Assembly: GCA_034231615.1 (NCBI GenBank)
Contig: CM067322.1
Location: 53,098,118-53,162,117, forward strand
From: Meghimatium bilineatum
Lineage: Eukaryota > Mollusca > Gastropoda > Stylommatophora > Philomycidae
Direction of reading: 5' to 3'
DNA length: 64,000 nucleotides
The notes under the pieces are model-generated. The model searched no databases. It saw only the letters and a list, made by a program, of their open reading frames with translations, and had not been told where the DNA came from. Positions 44,611-56,587 of this stretch are shown in pieces. The translations under genes and the position numbers were made by a program. How positions within the stretch are numbered: position 1 is the first letter of the stretch; every line of letters starts with the position of its first letter.

Positions 44611-44768
44611 CTTCTTCTTCTTCGGCGTTCATTCTCAAACTCCTGCTGAATTCTCTTATAGCAGGACCATGGTCCTACTAGATTTCCAGCAGGATGTAGT
44701 CCAGAGAATGGAAATGCGTTGTGTCGCCGTTTTATTTGCGCCAATGGCCCGACACATCCTTCTTCGGC
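44611..44768 (-). mobile_element. SINE family A copy, 7-bp target-site duplication
   Basis: Plus-strand text runs from CTTCTTCTTCTTCGGCG to CATCCTTCTTCGGC, flanked by GTTGTTT at 44604-44610 and 44769-44775. It includes the GCAGGACCATGGTCCTACTA block related to the 34-bp minisatellite at 46 kb. Confidence 0.8.
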
Positions 44769-44775
44769 GTTGTTT

Positions 44776-45103
44776 AAAAAAATATAATTTAAGTGATATA
44801 GTGTAATATAGTGAATATCTTTACGAAACATAAAAACGTAAACTACTTAAGGAGGGTAGAGTTTTTCCATACAGTAAATATAGAATTAAATTGAAGTAGT
44901 GACCTAAAGATAAGCATCGTCACTATTGATTGCGTTTGTAAGACTCGATGAAATTTTCTGTAAAAATTACAATATTATTACTAACTTGAAATGTTTTCTG
45001 TATATTACCAATGTTTAGGATACATTTAATTAATTTAGTAATTGTAAAAATTTGCTCGTTTTGTTTGTAATATTCTGTCATAACCTTTTACACGTGATAT
45101 ACA
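44776..45103. other. Unassigned DNA
   Basis: Nothing recognised. Confidence 0.4.
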
Positions 45104-45152
45104 TGTGTGTGTGTGTGTGTGTGTGCGTGTGCGTGCGTGCGTGCGTGTCTGT
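45104..45152. repeat. (TG)n / (CGTG)n microsatellite
   Basis: TG repeats pass into GCGTGCGTGCGTGCG at about 45125-45147. Confidence 0.9.
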
Positions 45153-45239
45153 GATACTTTATTTTACAAACGCATGCAATTTGTAAATAATTTGATATCT
45201 TGTACGTAGCAGTCCAATAAAAAAACATAATATATACAG

Positions 45240-45385
45240 TAAGACAAGATTTATACATTAAAACCAAGATTTATACAGCACAAAAAAAAAAGATTTCTAC
45301 AGCAATAAAAAAAATGTCGGCATTAACACAAGATTTCTATATTTCAAAAAAATTTAATACACTAAGACATTTCTACACTAAGACT
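45240..45385. repeat. Degenerate about 25-bp tandem repeat
   Basis: AAGATTTATACA and AAGATTTCTACA blocks alternate with A-rich spacers five or six times. Boundaries are uncertain. Confidence 0.45.
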
Positions 45386-46145
45386 GTTAGTCCACGAAGT
45401 TCAAACCCAGATTTTCGTGCAGTTGTATTTCATTGGAAATTTTGACACATAACAGTAGTTGAATTTTTACCAGTTATTGTTCTGAAGAAATCTTGTCTTA
45501 ATTAATAAATATTTATTAATGAAGAAATCTTGTCTTAATGAAGAAATATTGTCCACTTTCTCTAAATATATAGCCAGATCACTGTCTTGTGCCGACTCGT
45601 GAAAGTATATGGATGAAATAATTTAAAGATGGCAAGAATTTGCACGAAAAGAGTTACATGTTCTATTGTAAAAAAGAGCAACGTTGTGTGAAAAGAGAAG
45701 AAATGCAGCAGTTCAACAGCGGAGAGTAGATAGAAAGCCACAAGTAGACCAAAAACCATCTAGAGTGGTCATTCCATGCCCGAGCTGTGCAAGGAAATTT
45801 GCAGCTTTAACTTTAACTCAATTTCAAAAATGGATGTAAAAAATGGTCATCATCACTTGTGATGGTCTAACAACAAGAAAACTCTTCTTAATTTGCATTC
45901 GAACCAAGATTTCGTTGCACGGTAGCCAATGCTCTAACAACTACGTGAACTCATACTTTCGGATTTGGCCATTATCGGTTTAGATCAGGGCAGTGCAAAA
46001 TGTGACACGCAACGCCATTGTTTTATTACCCGCCATATTGATCTAATAAAAGTACTCTATGAATTAGCATTCAAACTCATAACGCTTAGACCTCCAAGTG
46101 ACTACACACACACACAAATATCTTGACCCCATAAAACGATAGAAT
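45386..46145. other. Unassigned DNA
   Basis: Nothing recognised. Confidence 0.4.
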
Positions 46146-49100
46146 TATCCCACTGGATCTCTCTTGTAGCAGACCAATAATCTCACTGGATTTCTCTTGT
46201 ACCAGGACAATGATCTCACTGGATCTCTCTTGTAGCAGGACAACGATCTCACTGGATCTCTCTTGTAGCAACAACATTGATCTCACTGGATCTCTCTTGT
46301 AGCAACAACACTGATCTCACTGGATCTCTCTTGTACCATAACACTGATCTCACTGGATCTCTCTTGTAGCAACAACACTGATCTCACTGGATCTCTCTTG
46401 TACCATAACACTGATCTCACTGGATCTCTCTTGTAGCAAGAACACTGATCTCACTGGATCTCTCTTGTAGCAACAACACTGATCTCACTGGATCTCTCTT
46501 GTAGCAACAACACTGATCTCACTGGATCTCTCTTGTAGCAACAACACTGATCTCAGTGGATCTCTCTTGTAGCAACAACATTGATCTCACTGGATCTCTC
46601 TTGTAGCAACAACACTGATCTCACTGGATCTCTCTTGTAGCAACAACACTGATCCCACTGGATCTCTCTTGTAGCAACAACACTGATCTCACTGGATCTC
46701 TCTTGTAGCAACAACACTGATCTCACTGGATCTCTCTTGTAGCAACAACACTGATCTCACTGGATCTCTCTTGTAGCAACAACACTGATCTCACTGGATC
46801 TCTCTTGTAGCAACAACACTGATCTCACTGGATCTCTCTTGTAGCAACAACACTGATCTCACTGGATCTCTCTTGTAGCAACAACACTGATCTCACTGGA
46901 TCTCTCTTGTAGCAACAACACTGATCTCACTGGATCTCTCTTGTAGCAACAACACTGATCTCACTGGATCTCTCTTGTAGCAAGAACACTGATCTCACTG
47001 GATCTCTCTTGTAGCAACAACACTGATCCCACTGGATCTCTCTTGTAGCAACAACACTGATCTCAGTGGATCTCTCTTGTAGCAACAACATTGATCTCAC
47101 TGGATCTCTCTTGTACCATAACATTGATCTCACTGGATCTCTCTTGTACCATAACACTGATCCCACTGGATCTCTCTTGTAGCAACAAAACTGATCTCAC
47201 TGGATCTCTCTTGTAGCAACAACACTGATCTCACTGGATCTCTCTTGTAGCAACAACACTGATCTCACTGGATCTCTCTTGTAGCAAGAACATTGATCTC
47301 ACTGGATCTCTCTTGTAGCAACAACACTGATCCCACTAGATCTCTCTTGTAGCAACAACACTGATCTCACTGGATCTCTCTTGTAGCAACAACACTGATC
47401 TCACTGGAACTCTCTTGTACCAGAACACTGATCCCACTGGATCTCTCTTGTAGCAACAACACTGATCTCACTGGATCTCTCTTGTAGCAACAAAACTGAT
47501 CTCACTGGATCTCTCTTGTAGCAACAACACTGATCACACTGGATCTCTCTTGTAGCAACAAAACTGATCTCACTGGATCTCTCTTGTAGCAACAACACTG
47601 ATCTCACTGGATCTCTCTTGTAGCAACAACACTGATCTCACTGGATCTCTCTTGTAGCAAGAACACTGATCTCACTGGATCTCTCTTGTAGCAACAACAC
47701 TGATCCCACTGGATCTCTCTTGTAGCAACAACACTGATCTCACTGGATCTCTCTTGTAGCAACAACACTGATCTCACTGGAACTCTCTTGTACCAGAACA
47801 CTGATCCCACTGGATCTCTCTTGTAGCAACAACACTGATCTCACTGGATCTCTCTTGTAGCAACAACACTGATCTCACTGGATCTCTCTTGTAGCAACAA
47901 CACTGATCTCACTGGATCTCTCTTGTAGCAACAACACTGATCTCACTGGATCTCTCTTGTAGCAACAACACTGATCTCACTGGATCTCTCTTGTAGCAAG
48001 AACACTGATCTCAGTGGATCTCTCTTGTAGCAACAACACTGATCTCACTGGATCTCTCTTGCAGCAAGAACACTGATCTCACTGGATCTCTCTTGTAGCA
48101 ACAACACTGATCTCACTGGAACAACTCTCTTGTACCAGAACACTGATCCCACTGGATCTCTCTTGTAGCAACAACACTGATCTCACTGGATCTCTCTTGT
48201 AGCAACAAAACTGATCTCACTGGATCTCTCTTGTAGCAACAACACTGATCTCACTGGATCTCTCTTGTAGCAACAAAACTGATCTCACTGGATCTCTCTT
48301 GTAGCAACAACACTGATCTCACTGGATCTCTCTTGTAGCAACAACACTGATCTCACTGGATCTCTCTTGTAGCAAGAACACTGATCTCACTGGATCTCTC
48401 TTGTAGCAACAACACTGATCCCACTGGATCTCTCTTGTAGCAACAAAACTGATCTCACTGGATCTCTCTTGTAGCAACAACACTGATCTCACTGGATCTC
48501 TCTTGTAGCAACAAAACTGATCTCACTGGATCTCTCTTGTAGCAACAACACTGATCTCACTGGATCTCTCTTGTAGCAACAACACTGATCTCACTGGATC
48601 TCTCTTGTAGCAAGAACACTGATCTCACTGGATCTCTCTTGTAGCAACAACACTGATCCCACTGGATCTCTCTTGTAGTAACAACACTGATCTCACTGGA
48701 TCTCTCTTGTAGCAACAACACTGATCTCACTGGAACTCTCTTGTACCAGAACACTGATCCCACTGGATCTCTCTTGTAGGAACAACACTGATCTCACTGG
48801 ATCTCTCTTGTAGCAACAACACTGATCTCACTGGATCTCTCTTGTAGCAACAACACTGATCTCACTGGATCTCTCTTGTAGCAACAACACTGATCTCACT
48901 GGATCTCTCTTGTAGCAACAACACTGATCTCACTGGATCTCTCTTGTAGCAAGAACACTGATCTCACTGGATCTCTCTTGTAGCAACAAAACTGATCTCA
49001 CTGGATCTCTCTTGTAGCAACAACACTGATCTCACTGGATCTCTCTTGTAGCAACAACACTGATCTCACTGGATCTCTCTTGTAGCAAGAACACTGATCT

Positions 49101-50104
49101 CACTGGATCTCTCTTGTAGCAACAACACTGATCCCACTGGATCTCTCTTGTAGTAACAACACTGATCTCACTGGATCTCTCTTGTAGCAACAACACTGAT
49201 CTCACTGGAACTCTCTTGTACCAGAACACTGATCCCACTGGATCTCTCTTGTAGGAACAACACTGATCTCACTGGATCTCTCTTGTAGCAACAACACTGA
49301 TCTCACTGGATCTCTCTTGTAGCAACAACACTGATCTCACTGGATCTCTCTTGTAGCAACAACACTGATCTCACTGGATCTCTCTTGTAGCAACAACACT
49401 GATCTCACTGGATCTCTCTTGTAGCAAGAACACTGATCTCACTGGATCTCTCTTGTAGCAACAACACTGATCTCACTGGATCTCTCTTGTAGCAACAACA
49501 CTGATCTCACTGGATCTCTCTTGTAGCAACAACACTGATCTCACTGGAAGTCTCTTGTACCAGAACACTGATCCCACTGGATCTCTCTTGTAGCAACAAC
49601 ACTGATCTCACTGGATCTCTCTTGTAGCAACAAAACTGATCTCACTGAATCTCTCTTGTAGCAACAACACTGATCTCACTGGATCTCTCTTGTAGCAACA
49701 AAACTGATCTCACTGGATCTCTCTTGTAGCAACAACACTGATCTCACTGGATCTCTCTTGTAGCAACAACACTGATCTCACTGGATCTCTCTTGTAGCAA
49801 CAACACTGATCTCACTGGATCTCTCTTGTAGCAACAACACTGATCTCACTGGATCTCTCTTGTAGCAACAACACTTATCTCACTGGATCTCTCTTGTAGC
49901 AACAACACTGATCTCACTGGATCTCTCTTGTAGCAACAACACTGATCTCACTGGATCTCTCTTGTAGCAACAACACTGATCTCACTGGATCTCTCTTGTA
50001 GCAACAACACTGATCTCACTGGATCTCTCTTGTAGCAACAACACTGATCTCACTGGATCTCTCTTGTAGCAACAACACTGATCTCACTGGATCTCTCTTG
50101 TAGC
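46146..50104. repeat. 34-bp minisatellite, about 116 copies, nearly 4 kb
   Basis: The unit is ATCTCACTGGATCTCTCTTG followed by TAGCAACAACACTG. The outermost units differ and read TTGTAGCAGGACAATGATCT, a close match to the GCAGGACCATGGTCCTACTA region of SINE family A. Variant units (GGAACTCTCTTGTACCAGAAC, TAGTAAC, TAGGAAC, CTGATCCCAC) recur at fixed spacing, showing higher-order structure of about 475 bp. Minus-strand frames of 60-79 codons are artefacts. Confidence 0.95.
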
Positions 50105-50210
50105 AGGACAATGATCTTACTAGATTTCTAGCAGTATGTATACAAGATAACGAAAATAATTTATGTCCTGATTAATTTGTGCTATTGATCCTACACATCC
50201 GACTTCAGTG
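50105..50210 (-). mobile_element. Degenerate SINE family A/B remainder next to the 34-bp array
   Basis: Directly after the array the text continues as ACTAGATTTCTAGCAG-ATGTA, then a weak middle, then CCTACACATCCGACTTCAG, which keeps the order of the SINE region (ACTAGATTTCCAGCAGGATG ... CACATCC). Confidence 0.6.
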
Positions 50211-50989
50211 ATTGTAGGGTTAGTTGTAATCTATTTTATAAAATAGCATGGGTGTTGAATCCCTGAATCCCACTCTTATATCTGCGGACTTGTAGTTAGT
50301 TCACATGTCTCGGTGTGCAATTATTGTTGCCTGGCCACGAACTAAACGTACAACTACTTTATAATGAGTACTTCTGTGACACGTTACATTTAGTTTCCGA
50401 CAGTTAGTGAGTCTGGATTGAAAGTTTCGACGTATTGGCGTGCACATATAGCGGACTGAAATGCTGTTTCCTAATGCTATCAATCTGCATCGATAGATTG
50501 CTTCAGAGAATCGATACTGGCGTACCTATTGCCGTAAAAGCAATCACCAGCGATATAGCTGTCTGTTTGCTTTTTTTGCTGGGCTGGTTGACTGTGGTGT
50601 TGTTTTTGTCGGTGCGGGGGATTATTTGCCATGACTGCATTGTTACGTTCGTTCATGTTTGCTGGTTGTCAAGTGTGGAATGATGTTGTTTAGTTTGCTT
50701 GTTTTCTGTATTGTGTGGTTTTCGTGGTGAATTATTTTAATTATAGGTCTACGTGTGTGACTGTAACTAGTTATGCGTGTTTATGATGCTAACTTCAGAA
50801 GAGCTCACACTGGTGGAATCCATAACGGAATCATAAAATGTCAAGTATGCAACTTGTATGTCCGATTTCTACTCCCGTCAGTATATTTGTGCATAATGAC
50901 ACTCTTATCTATGTTTATCTATTTATTATGAAAGTGTGTCCACAATGCTTTATTGTAGTTGAAAACTATTCTGGAGAAGTACATGCGTA
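50211..50989. other. Unassigned DNA
   Basis: Frames at 50435-50683 and 50838-51026 (+) have no named motif. The first is hydrophobic around residues 40-60. No gene called. Confidence 0.4.
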
Positions 50990-51425
50990 TACAGAAAGTC
51001 TTTTCAAATTAACATATTTTTATTGAAACTCTGTCTAAATTAACATATTTGTGATGGAAGTATTTCTACGTTAACATATTTGTGATAGAAGTTTGTCTAA
51101 ATTAACCTACGTGTATAGGACTTACTATGCGTTGAAACAAGATTCATGTCAAAGACAATGCCAGAGATACACCAGATTATAGTGTAAATTGTAACTTGTG
51201 AATATGTCTAAATTAAATATTTGCGCTGGAAGTATGTCTAAATTAAATATTTGCGCTGGAAGTATGTCTAAATTAACATGTTTGTGCTGGAAGTCTGTAT
51301 ATATTGACATGTTTCATCTGGAAGTCTGTCTAGATTACCATACTTGTGCTGAAAGTCTGTCTAGTCTCTTGTGTATGTTGATTGTCTGTATTATCATGAT
51401 TCAGCTGAAAGTCTTTCTTAAGTGA
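50990..51425. repeat. Diverged 30-35-bp tandem repeat
   Basis: CTAAATTAACATATTTGTG with GGAAGT-TGTCTA recurs about ten times with substitutions and gaps; AATATTTGCGCTGGAAGTAT occurs exactly twice near 51220-51270. Confidence 0.7.
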
Positions 51426-51507
51426 CATATTTATGATAATTGTGCATTAACGATCACCCAACTATCATTCTACATTGAAGACTTCATATTTGTGTTTGGT
51501 GCATGTT

Positions 51508-51866
51508 TTATTTTCTAAAAAGCACAGGTTAATGCTAATTCATCTGTGTGTTTCTAGGAACCACAATTTAGTACTAATTCAACTGTGTGTTTCTAGGAAC
51601 CACAATTTAGTACTAATTCAACTGTGTGTTTCTAGGAACCACAATTTAGTACTAATTCATCTGTGTGTTTCTAGGAACCACAATTTAGTACTAATTCAAC
51701 TGTATGTTTCTAAGCACCACAATTTAGTGGTAATTCATCTGTGTGTTTCTAGGAACCACAATTTAGTGCTAATTCATATGTGTGTTTATGAAAACCAAAA
51801 TTTCGTGCTAATTCATTTTTGTTTTTATACGGACCAGAAATTCGTCTGTATGTGTCTAGGAACATA
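51508..51866. repeat. 39-bp minisatellite, about 9 copies
   Basis: The unit starts AATTCAACTGTGTGTTTCTA followed by GGAACCACAATTTAGTACT. Being 13 codons long, it opens a 130-codon repeat frame (51475-51867), not a gene. Confidence 0.9.
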
Positions 51867-51936
51867 GAAGTAAAAAAAAAAATTTAAGTTATAATACTGT
51901 TTTCTGTATACATGTAAAAAAAATGTCGGGAGAGGG

Positions 51937-52194
51937 GTGACGAGAAGGTTTGTGCTTGATGTTGGTTACTTCTTATATTTATGTCGCGGACAGAGCTGCC
52001 CTGGATGCGGAACATGTCGCACTTGGTCTGGATGCATATTCCCAAACACTGAGCACACCTGTCACATAATTTTTACATGTGGTGTTATCAGCTGTAACAT
52101 GTACAGCGACCATAATCTGGGAGAACACAGTGACTGGGGGACAAAACCGAATCCTAGTGAGAGCAATCAATGTAATTATGATCGTTACGAATAG
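51937..52194 (+). other. Cysteine-rich open frame, nature unknown (85 aa)
   Basis: The frame has CPGCGTCRTWSGCIFPNTE and CHIIFTCGVISCNMY, eight cysteines within about 40 residues, then an Asn/Ser-rich tail. The spacing vaguely recalls the Cys-rich linker before GIY-YIG domains of Penelope-like elements (CxxC, then FTC...NxxY), but NVIY reads NMY and no GIY-YIG follows. There is no splice or start context I can verify. Chance or a broken element fragment are the simplest readings. Confidence 0.25.
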
Positions 52195-52404
52195 CTTTTA
52201 CCTTTCCAACCATGTGAAGACTGGTCTCGGTAGAGTGTGAAGATCATGCCAGTAGTAGGCACAACGGGTACAAATGTGACTAAGGGGATCGGAGCGACGT
52301 GAACTGTACAGGCAACGGCGAGCAATCCAGAACGTCTTGGCCACTCACTGCATCCGGGACATTTTACATTAGTCTCGACTTAGTCTTTCCACTGGTTCCA
52401 AACT
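52195..52404. other. Unassigned DNA
   Basis: Nothing recognised. Confidence 0.35.
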
Positions 52405-53222
52405 AACCCAAATACAGCGCAAGCTACCGTTCAGACACTTCTACAACCCAAATACAGCGCAAGCTACAGTTCAGACACTTCTACAACCCAAATACAGCGC
52501 AAGCTACAGTTCAGACACTTCTAGAACCCAAATACAGCGCAAGCTACAGTTCAGACACTTCTACAACCCAAATACAGCGCAAGCTACAGTTCAGACACTT
52601 CTACAACCCAAATACAGCGCAAGCTACAGTTCAGACACTTCTAGAACCCAAATACAGCGCAAGCTACAGTTCACACACCTCTACAACCCAAATACAGCGC
52701 AAGCTACAGTTCAGACACTTCTAGAACCCAAATACAGCGCAAGCTACAGTTCAGACACTTCTACAACCCAAATACAGCGCAAGCTACAGTTCAGACACAT
52801 ATACAACCCAAATACAGCGCAAGCTACAGTTCAGACACATCTACAATCAAAAAATACAGCGCAAGCTGCAGTTCAGACACATCTACAATCAAAAATACTG
52901 CACAAGCTACAATTCAGACACATTTACAATCCAAATACAGCGCAAGCTACAGTTCAGACACATCTACAATCCAAATACAGCGCAATCTACAGTTCAGACA
53001 CATCTACAATAAAAAAATACTGCTCCCGCTACAGTTCAGACACTTCTACAATCAAAAGTGCTGCGCAAGCTATAATTCAGACACATCTACAATCCAAATA
53101 CAGCGCAAGCTACAGTTCAGACGCATCTACAATCCAAATACAGCGCAAGCTACAGTTCAGACACATCTATAATCTAACTACAACGCAATCTACAGTTCAG
53201 ACACATCTACAATCGACATACC
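52405..53222. repeat. 40-bp minisatellite, about 20 copies
   Basis: The unit starts ACCCAAATACAGCGCAAGCT followed by ACAGTTCAGACACTTCTACA. The first half is nearly identical copy to copy. From about 52840 units diverge (AATCAAAAAATAC, CACATCTAC), so age increases to the right. Confidence 0.95.
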
Positions 53223-53625
53223 ACAATTGTTGATGTATTATGAGCTCCTTATGGAAACACGACTGGTTGGTGAACAGAAGAAACTCTCCGTAGTCTCTCA
53301 AAGTGTCTCTAACGAGACACGAAAACGTGATACCCAACAAGACAGATCAATAAACACAAAGATACCCAACAAGACAGATCAATAAACACAAAAATGTCCA
53401 AACCTTTTCCTATGTGTCCTAAATTAGACAGTAGATAAGATTATGTTCCAGGATTGGACCTTTCGGTGATCTTCGCACACAGCAGAGAGTTGCAACAACA
53501 TAAGTTTGAAACTCTTGCCACCACCATCAGCACCAGAGATACGTAGTAACAACACAAGTCTCATTGTCATCATCGCCTGCGATGGACATCTAGTATATCT
53601 TCATTTCATATATGTTTAAAATGAC
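53223..53625. other. Unassigned DNA with one 32-bp duplication
   Basis: GATACCCAACAAGACAGATC with ATAAACACAAA occurs twice at 53330-53392. Nothing else recognised. Confidence 0.5.
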
Positions 53626-53899
53626 CTCTTCTTCTTCTTCTGCGTTCGTTCTCAAACTCCTGCAGATTAGCAGGATGTAGTCCCGAGAACGGAATGCGTT
53701 GTTTACAGCATTTCTGCGATATCTGCGCCTTTCGACCTGACACATTCGACTTCAGCATGGCTTTGGGACACTGACCCTATATGGGATGGGACAGCCAACT
53801 CCATCCCATAACCTCCTTAGTCGCCTTTTACGACATGCGTGGAAGGTAAACAGTGTTGCTATTCTTTGCTCCCCTTTCGGGCCCCGGCAACACACGGGC
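53626..53899 (-). mobile_element. SINE family B, best copy
   Basis: The plus-strand text runs from CTCTTCTTCTTCTTCTGCG to GGGCCCCGGCAACACACGGGC. Sense is minus, starting GCCCGTGTGTTGCCGGGG and ending in (GAA)n. It contains GTCGTAAAAGGCGACTAAGG (a small hairpin) and shares its last about 70 bases (ACTACATCCTGC-CAGGAGTTTGAGAACGAACGC) with SINE family A. Other copies: 7694, 20298, 28750, plus fragments. Confidence 0.85.
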
Positions 53900-54932
53900 T
53901 AAAATAATCTCTAAAATGTTTTATTAAAGAATGAAGTTCCCTTCCGAAAGATGTAGATATCACAGTAAACGTATTCTTAATTAAGTTTACTTAAAGTAAT
54001 CTTAAAGATTACCGATATGAAAACGAACACAGGAGTCAAACCTCCAGAAGAGTGTTATCTTTCTGTAAGTTATCGTCGCTTTTTTTTTATAATCATACAG
54101 AGATAATGGCTATCACCATTATTTACAAATAAGCAAAAAGACGATTGTTGGGCATTAATCTTTCACTAGAATAGTTGTGAATTAATTGCGACACTTATTT
54201 CTATTATGTTTCACATATATCTTGTGGTATTTGTAGTGCGCCTGCTCAAACTCCTGGGATTTGATTATTTCTTGAATTATTTCTAGAAGGCGGTAAATTA
54301 TGATGCAAATAGATATACGAGTTCTCGTATATGTCATGTTAATGTCTAACTTATCATAACACGTACCCTACGTCAAGTTTGTCTCAGACCACAAAGTCCC
54401 AATAAAATAAAAACCAACACGGCCTTATATAAGATTAATGTCTGGGGTTAAAAGTCTCGTGCCTCAGTGAGAAGCTTTAATCCTCCACCTAAACAAAAAA
54501 ATCAAACTTATATTTTTTGGTGAATATTACCCATGTGGTTCGTAAATGAGAGCAAAGAACAGTAACACTACCGTTAGCATGTATGTTGTAAGAGGTGACC
54601 AATGTGTCTGGACTTGGAAGGTGAGGGTTAGCTAACAGATCTCATGATCCCTACTGTGATAGAGCATGCTGAAGACTCATGTCTGAATTGCTGGGAGGGG
54701 AACAATCGTTTTACCTCCAGCATGCTTCGTAGCTGCCGGAAAGCAACAGGAAATTATCCATTAGAAGACTTCCCATCTTGTGGCACTGCGCCCTACAGCA
54801 ACTTTGAACACAACAGTTGTCTGGTACTAAATAATCGCTGAAGCAAGTTTCTCATCAAAAAGAAATGCCAAAAACCAGTTTATATTGTAAATTGTAATTT
54901 GATACAAAGGCATAGGAAAGATGAACTACAAA
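53900..54932. other. Unassigned DNA
   Basis: A frame at 54644-54841 (+) has no motif. AGCATGCTG at 54663 and CAGCATGCT at 54719 are a short inverted pair. No gene recognised over 1 kb. Confidence 0.4.
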
Positions 54933-55650
54933 CGTGTACTCTCCCAGCGTTCTTTCACTTGTATGCTCTCGGCGTTCTTTCACGTGTACTCACTCAGCGT
55001 TCTTTTACTTGTACTATCTCAACGTTCGTTTACTTGTACTTTCTCAGCGTTCTCTTACTTGTACTTTCTCAGCGTTCTCTTACTTGTACTTTCTCAGCGT
55101 TCTCTTACTTGTACTTTCTCAGCGTTCTTTTACTTGTACTCTCTCAGCGTTCTCTTACTTGTACTTTCTCAGCGTTCTTTTACTTGTACTCTCTCAGCGT
55201 TCTTTTACTTGTACTCTCTCAGCGTTCTTTTACTTGTACTTTCTCAGCGTTCTCTTACTTGTACTTTCTCAGCGTTCTTTTACTTGTACTTTCTCAGCGT
55301 TCTCTTACTTGTACTCTCTCAGCGTTCTTTTACTTGTACTCTCTCAGCGTTCTCTTACTTGTACTCTCTCAGCGTTCTCTTACTTGTACTCTCTCAGCGT
55401 TCTTTTACTTGTACTCTCTCAGCGTTCTCTTACTTGTACTCTCTCAGCGTTCTCTTACTTGTACTCTCTCAGCGTTCTCTTACTTGTACTTTCTCAGCGT
55501 TCTCTTACTTGTACTCTCTCAGCGTTCTCTTACTTGTACTCTCTCAGCGTTCTTTTACTTGTACTCTCTCAGCGTTCTTTTATTTGTTCCCTCTCAACGT
55601 TCTTTTACGTGTACCCTTTCAACGTTCATTTACTTGTACTCAATAATATC
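54933..55650. repeat. 24-bp minisatellite, about 30 copies
   Basis: The unit is TCTCAGCGTTCTTTTACTTG followed by TACT. With no stop codon in any plus frame and a length of eight codons, three overlapping frames of over 240 codons are all open (54899-55734). Three open frames at once show this is repeat structure, not coding. Confidence 0.95.
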
Positions 55651-55689
55651 GTTCTAATACTTGTAATCTCTCATCTTTCTTATACATTA

Positions 55690-56050
55690 ATCTCTCAGCG
55701 TTCTTTCACTTTCTCTCAGCGTTCTTTTAATTAACTCTCAGCGTTCTTTCACTTTCTCTCAGCGTTCTTTCACTTTCTCTCAGCGTTCTTTTAATTAACT
55801 CTCAGCGTTCTTTCACTTTCTCTCAGCGTTCTTTTAATTAACTCTCAGCGTTCTTTCACTTTCTCTCAGCGTTCTTTTAATTAACTCTCAGCGTTCTTTC
55901 ACTTTCTCTCAGCGTTCTTTTAATTAACTCTCAGCGTTCTTTCACTTTCTCTCAAAGTTCTTTTAATTAACTCTCAGCGTTCTTTCACTTTCTCTCAGCA
56001 TTCTTTCACTTGTTCTCTCTCAGCGCTTTTTCACTTGTACTCTCTCAACC
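55690..56050. repeat. 43-bp dimeric minisatellite derived from the 24-bp array
   Basis: Units of CTCTCAGCGTTCTTTCACTT (about 21 bp) alternate with TCTCAGCGTTCTTTTAATTA (about 22 bp) in strict pairs. The TTAATTAAC mark recurs at about 55791, 55834, 55877, 55920 and 55963, exactly 43 bp apart. The core CTCAGCGTTCTTT is the same as in the 24-bp array. Confidence 0.92.
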
Positions 56051-56587
56051 GTTCTTTCATGTGTACTTTTACAACATTTTTTCAGATGCACGCTCTAAGC
56101 AATCTTTCACTTTTCTTCTCTCATCGTCCTCTTATACGCTCGCGGAGTTTTATCATCATTATTGATGGGAATAAACATTTATTGTGGAAAAGTACACTCA
56201 CATTAACAATACGATACATTCTTACGTGACATTTTACAAACACATCACATATGACATTTGAATGTGTATACTTTTGTTTACAATTGATTGATTAAATGTG
56301 TTATATAAATACATAGACACCAGAGCCATAGGTCAATGGAAATCAGGTGACCCTTATGAAATACTGTATTTAATTCATATAATTTCTAAGCGTTATTCTT
56401 AGCAGATATTTATATTCCCACAATAACATTTGCACGAATATTTGTAAATTCACAATAATGAAATGATCAGTCTATCCTAACATGGAACTTTAATCTTGCT
56501 GTTACATATCGCTTATTAGTATTAATGTTCACGATATATTTTGATGAAGGTCAAATTTAGAATACACTTAATCCTAATTAGTTTACG
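56051..56587. other. Unassigned DNA
   Basis: Decaying repeat scraps to about 56150, then nothing recognised. Confidence 0.4.

Noticed and set aside
46146-50104. CRISPR array
   Set aside because: Repeats are directly contiguous with no unique spacers, and the context is eukaryotic with no cas genes.
54899-55734. Three long plus-strand frames of 241-266 codons
   Set aside because: All three frames are open over the same 24-bp tandem repeat, with identical peptides rotated; repeat artefact rather than a repetitive membrane protein.
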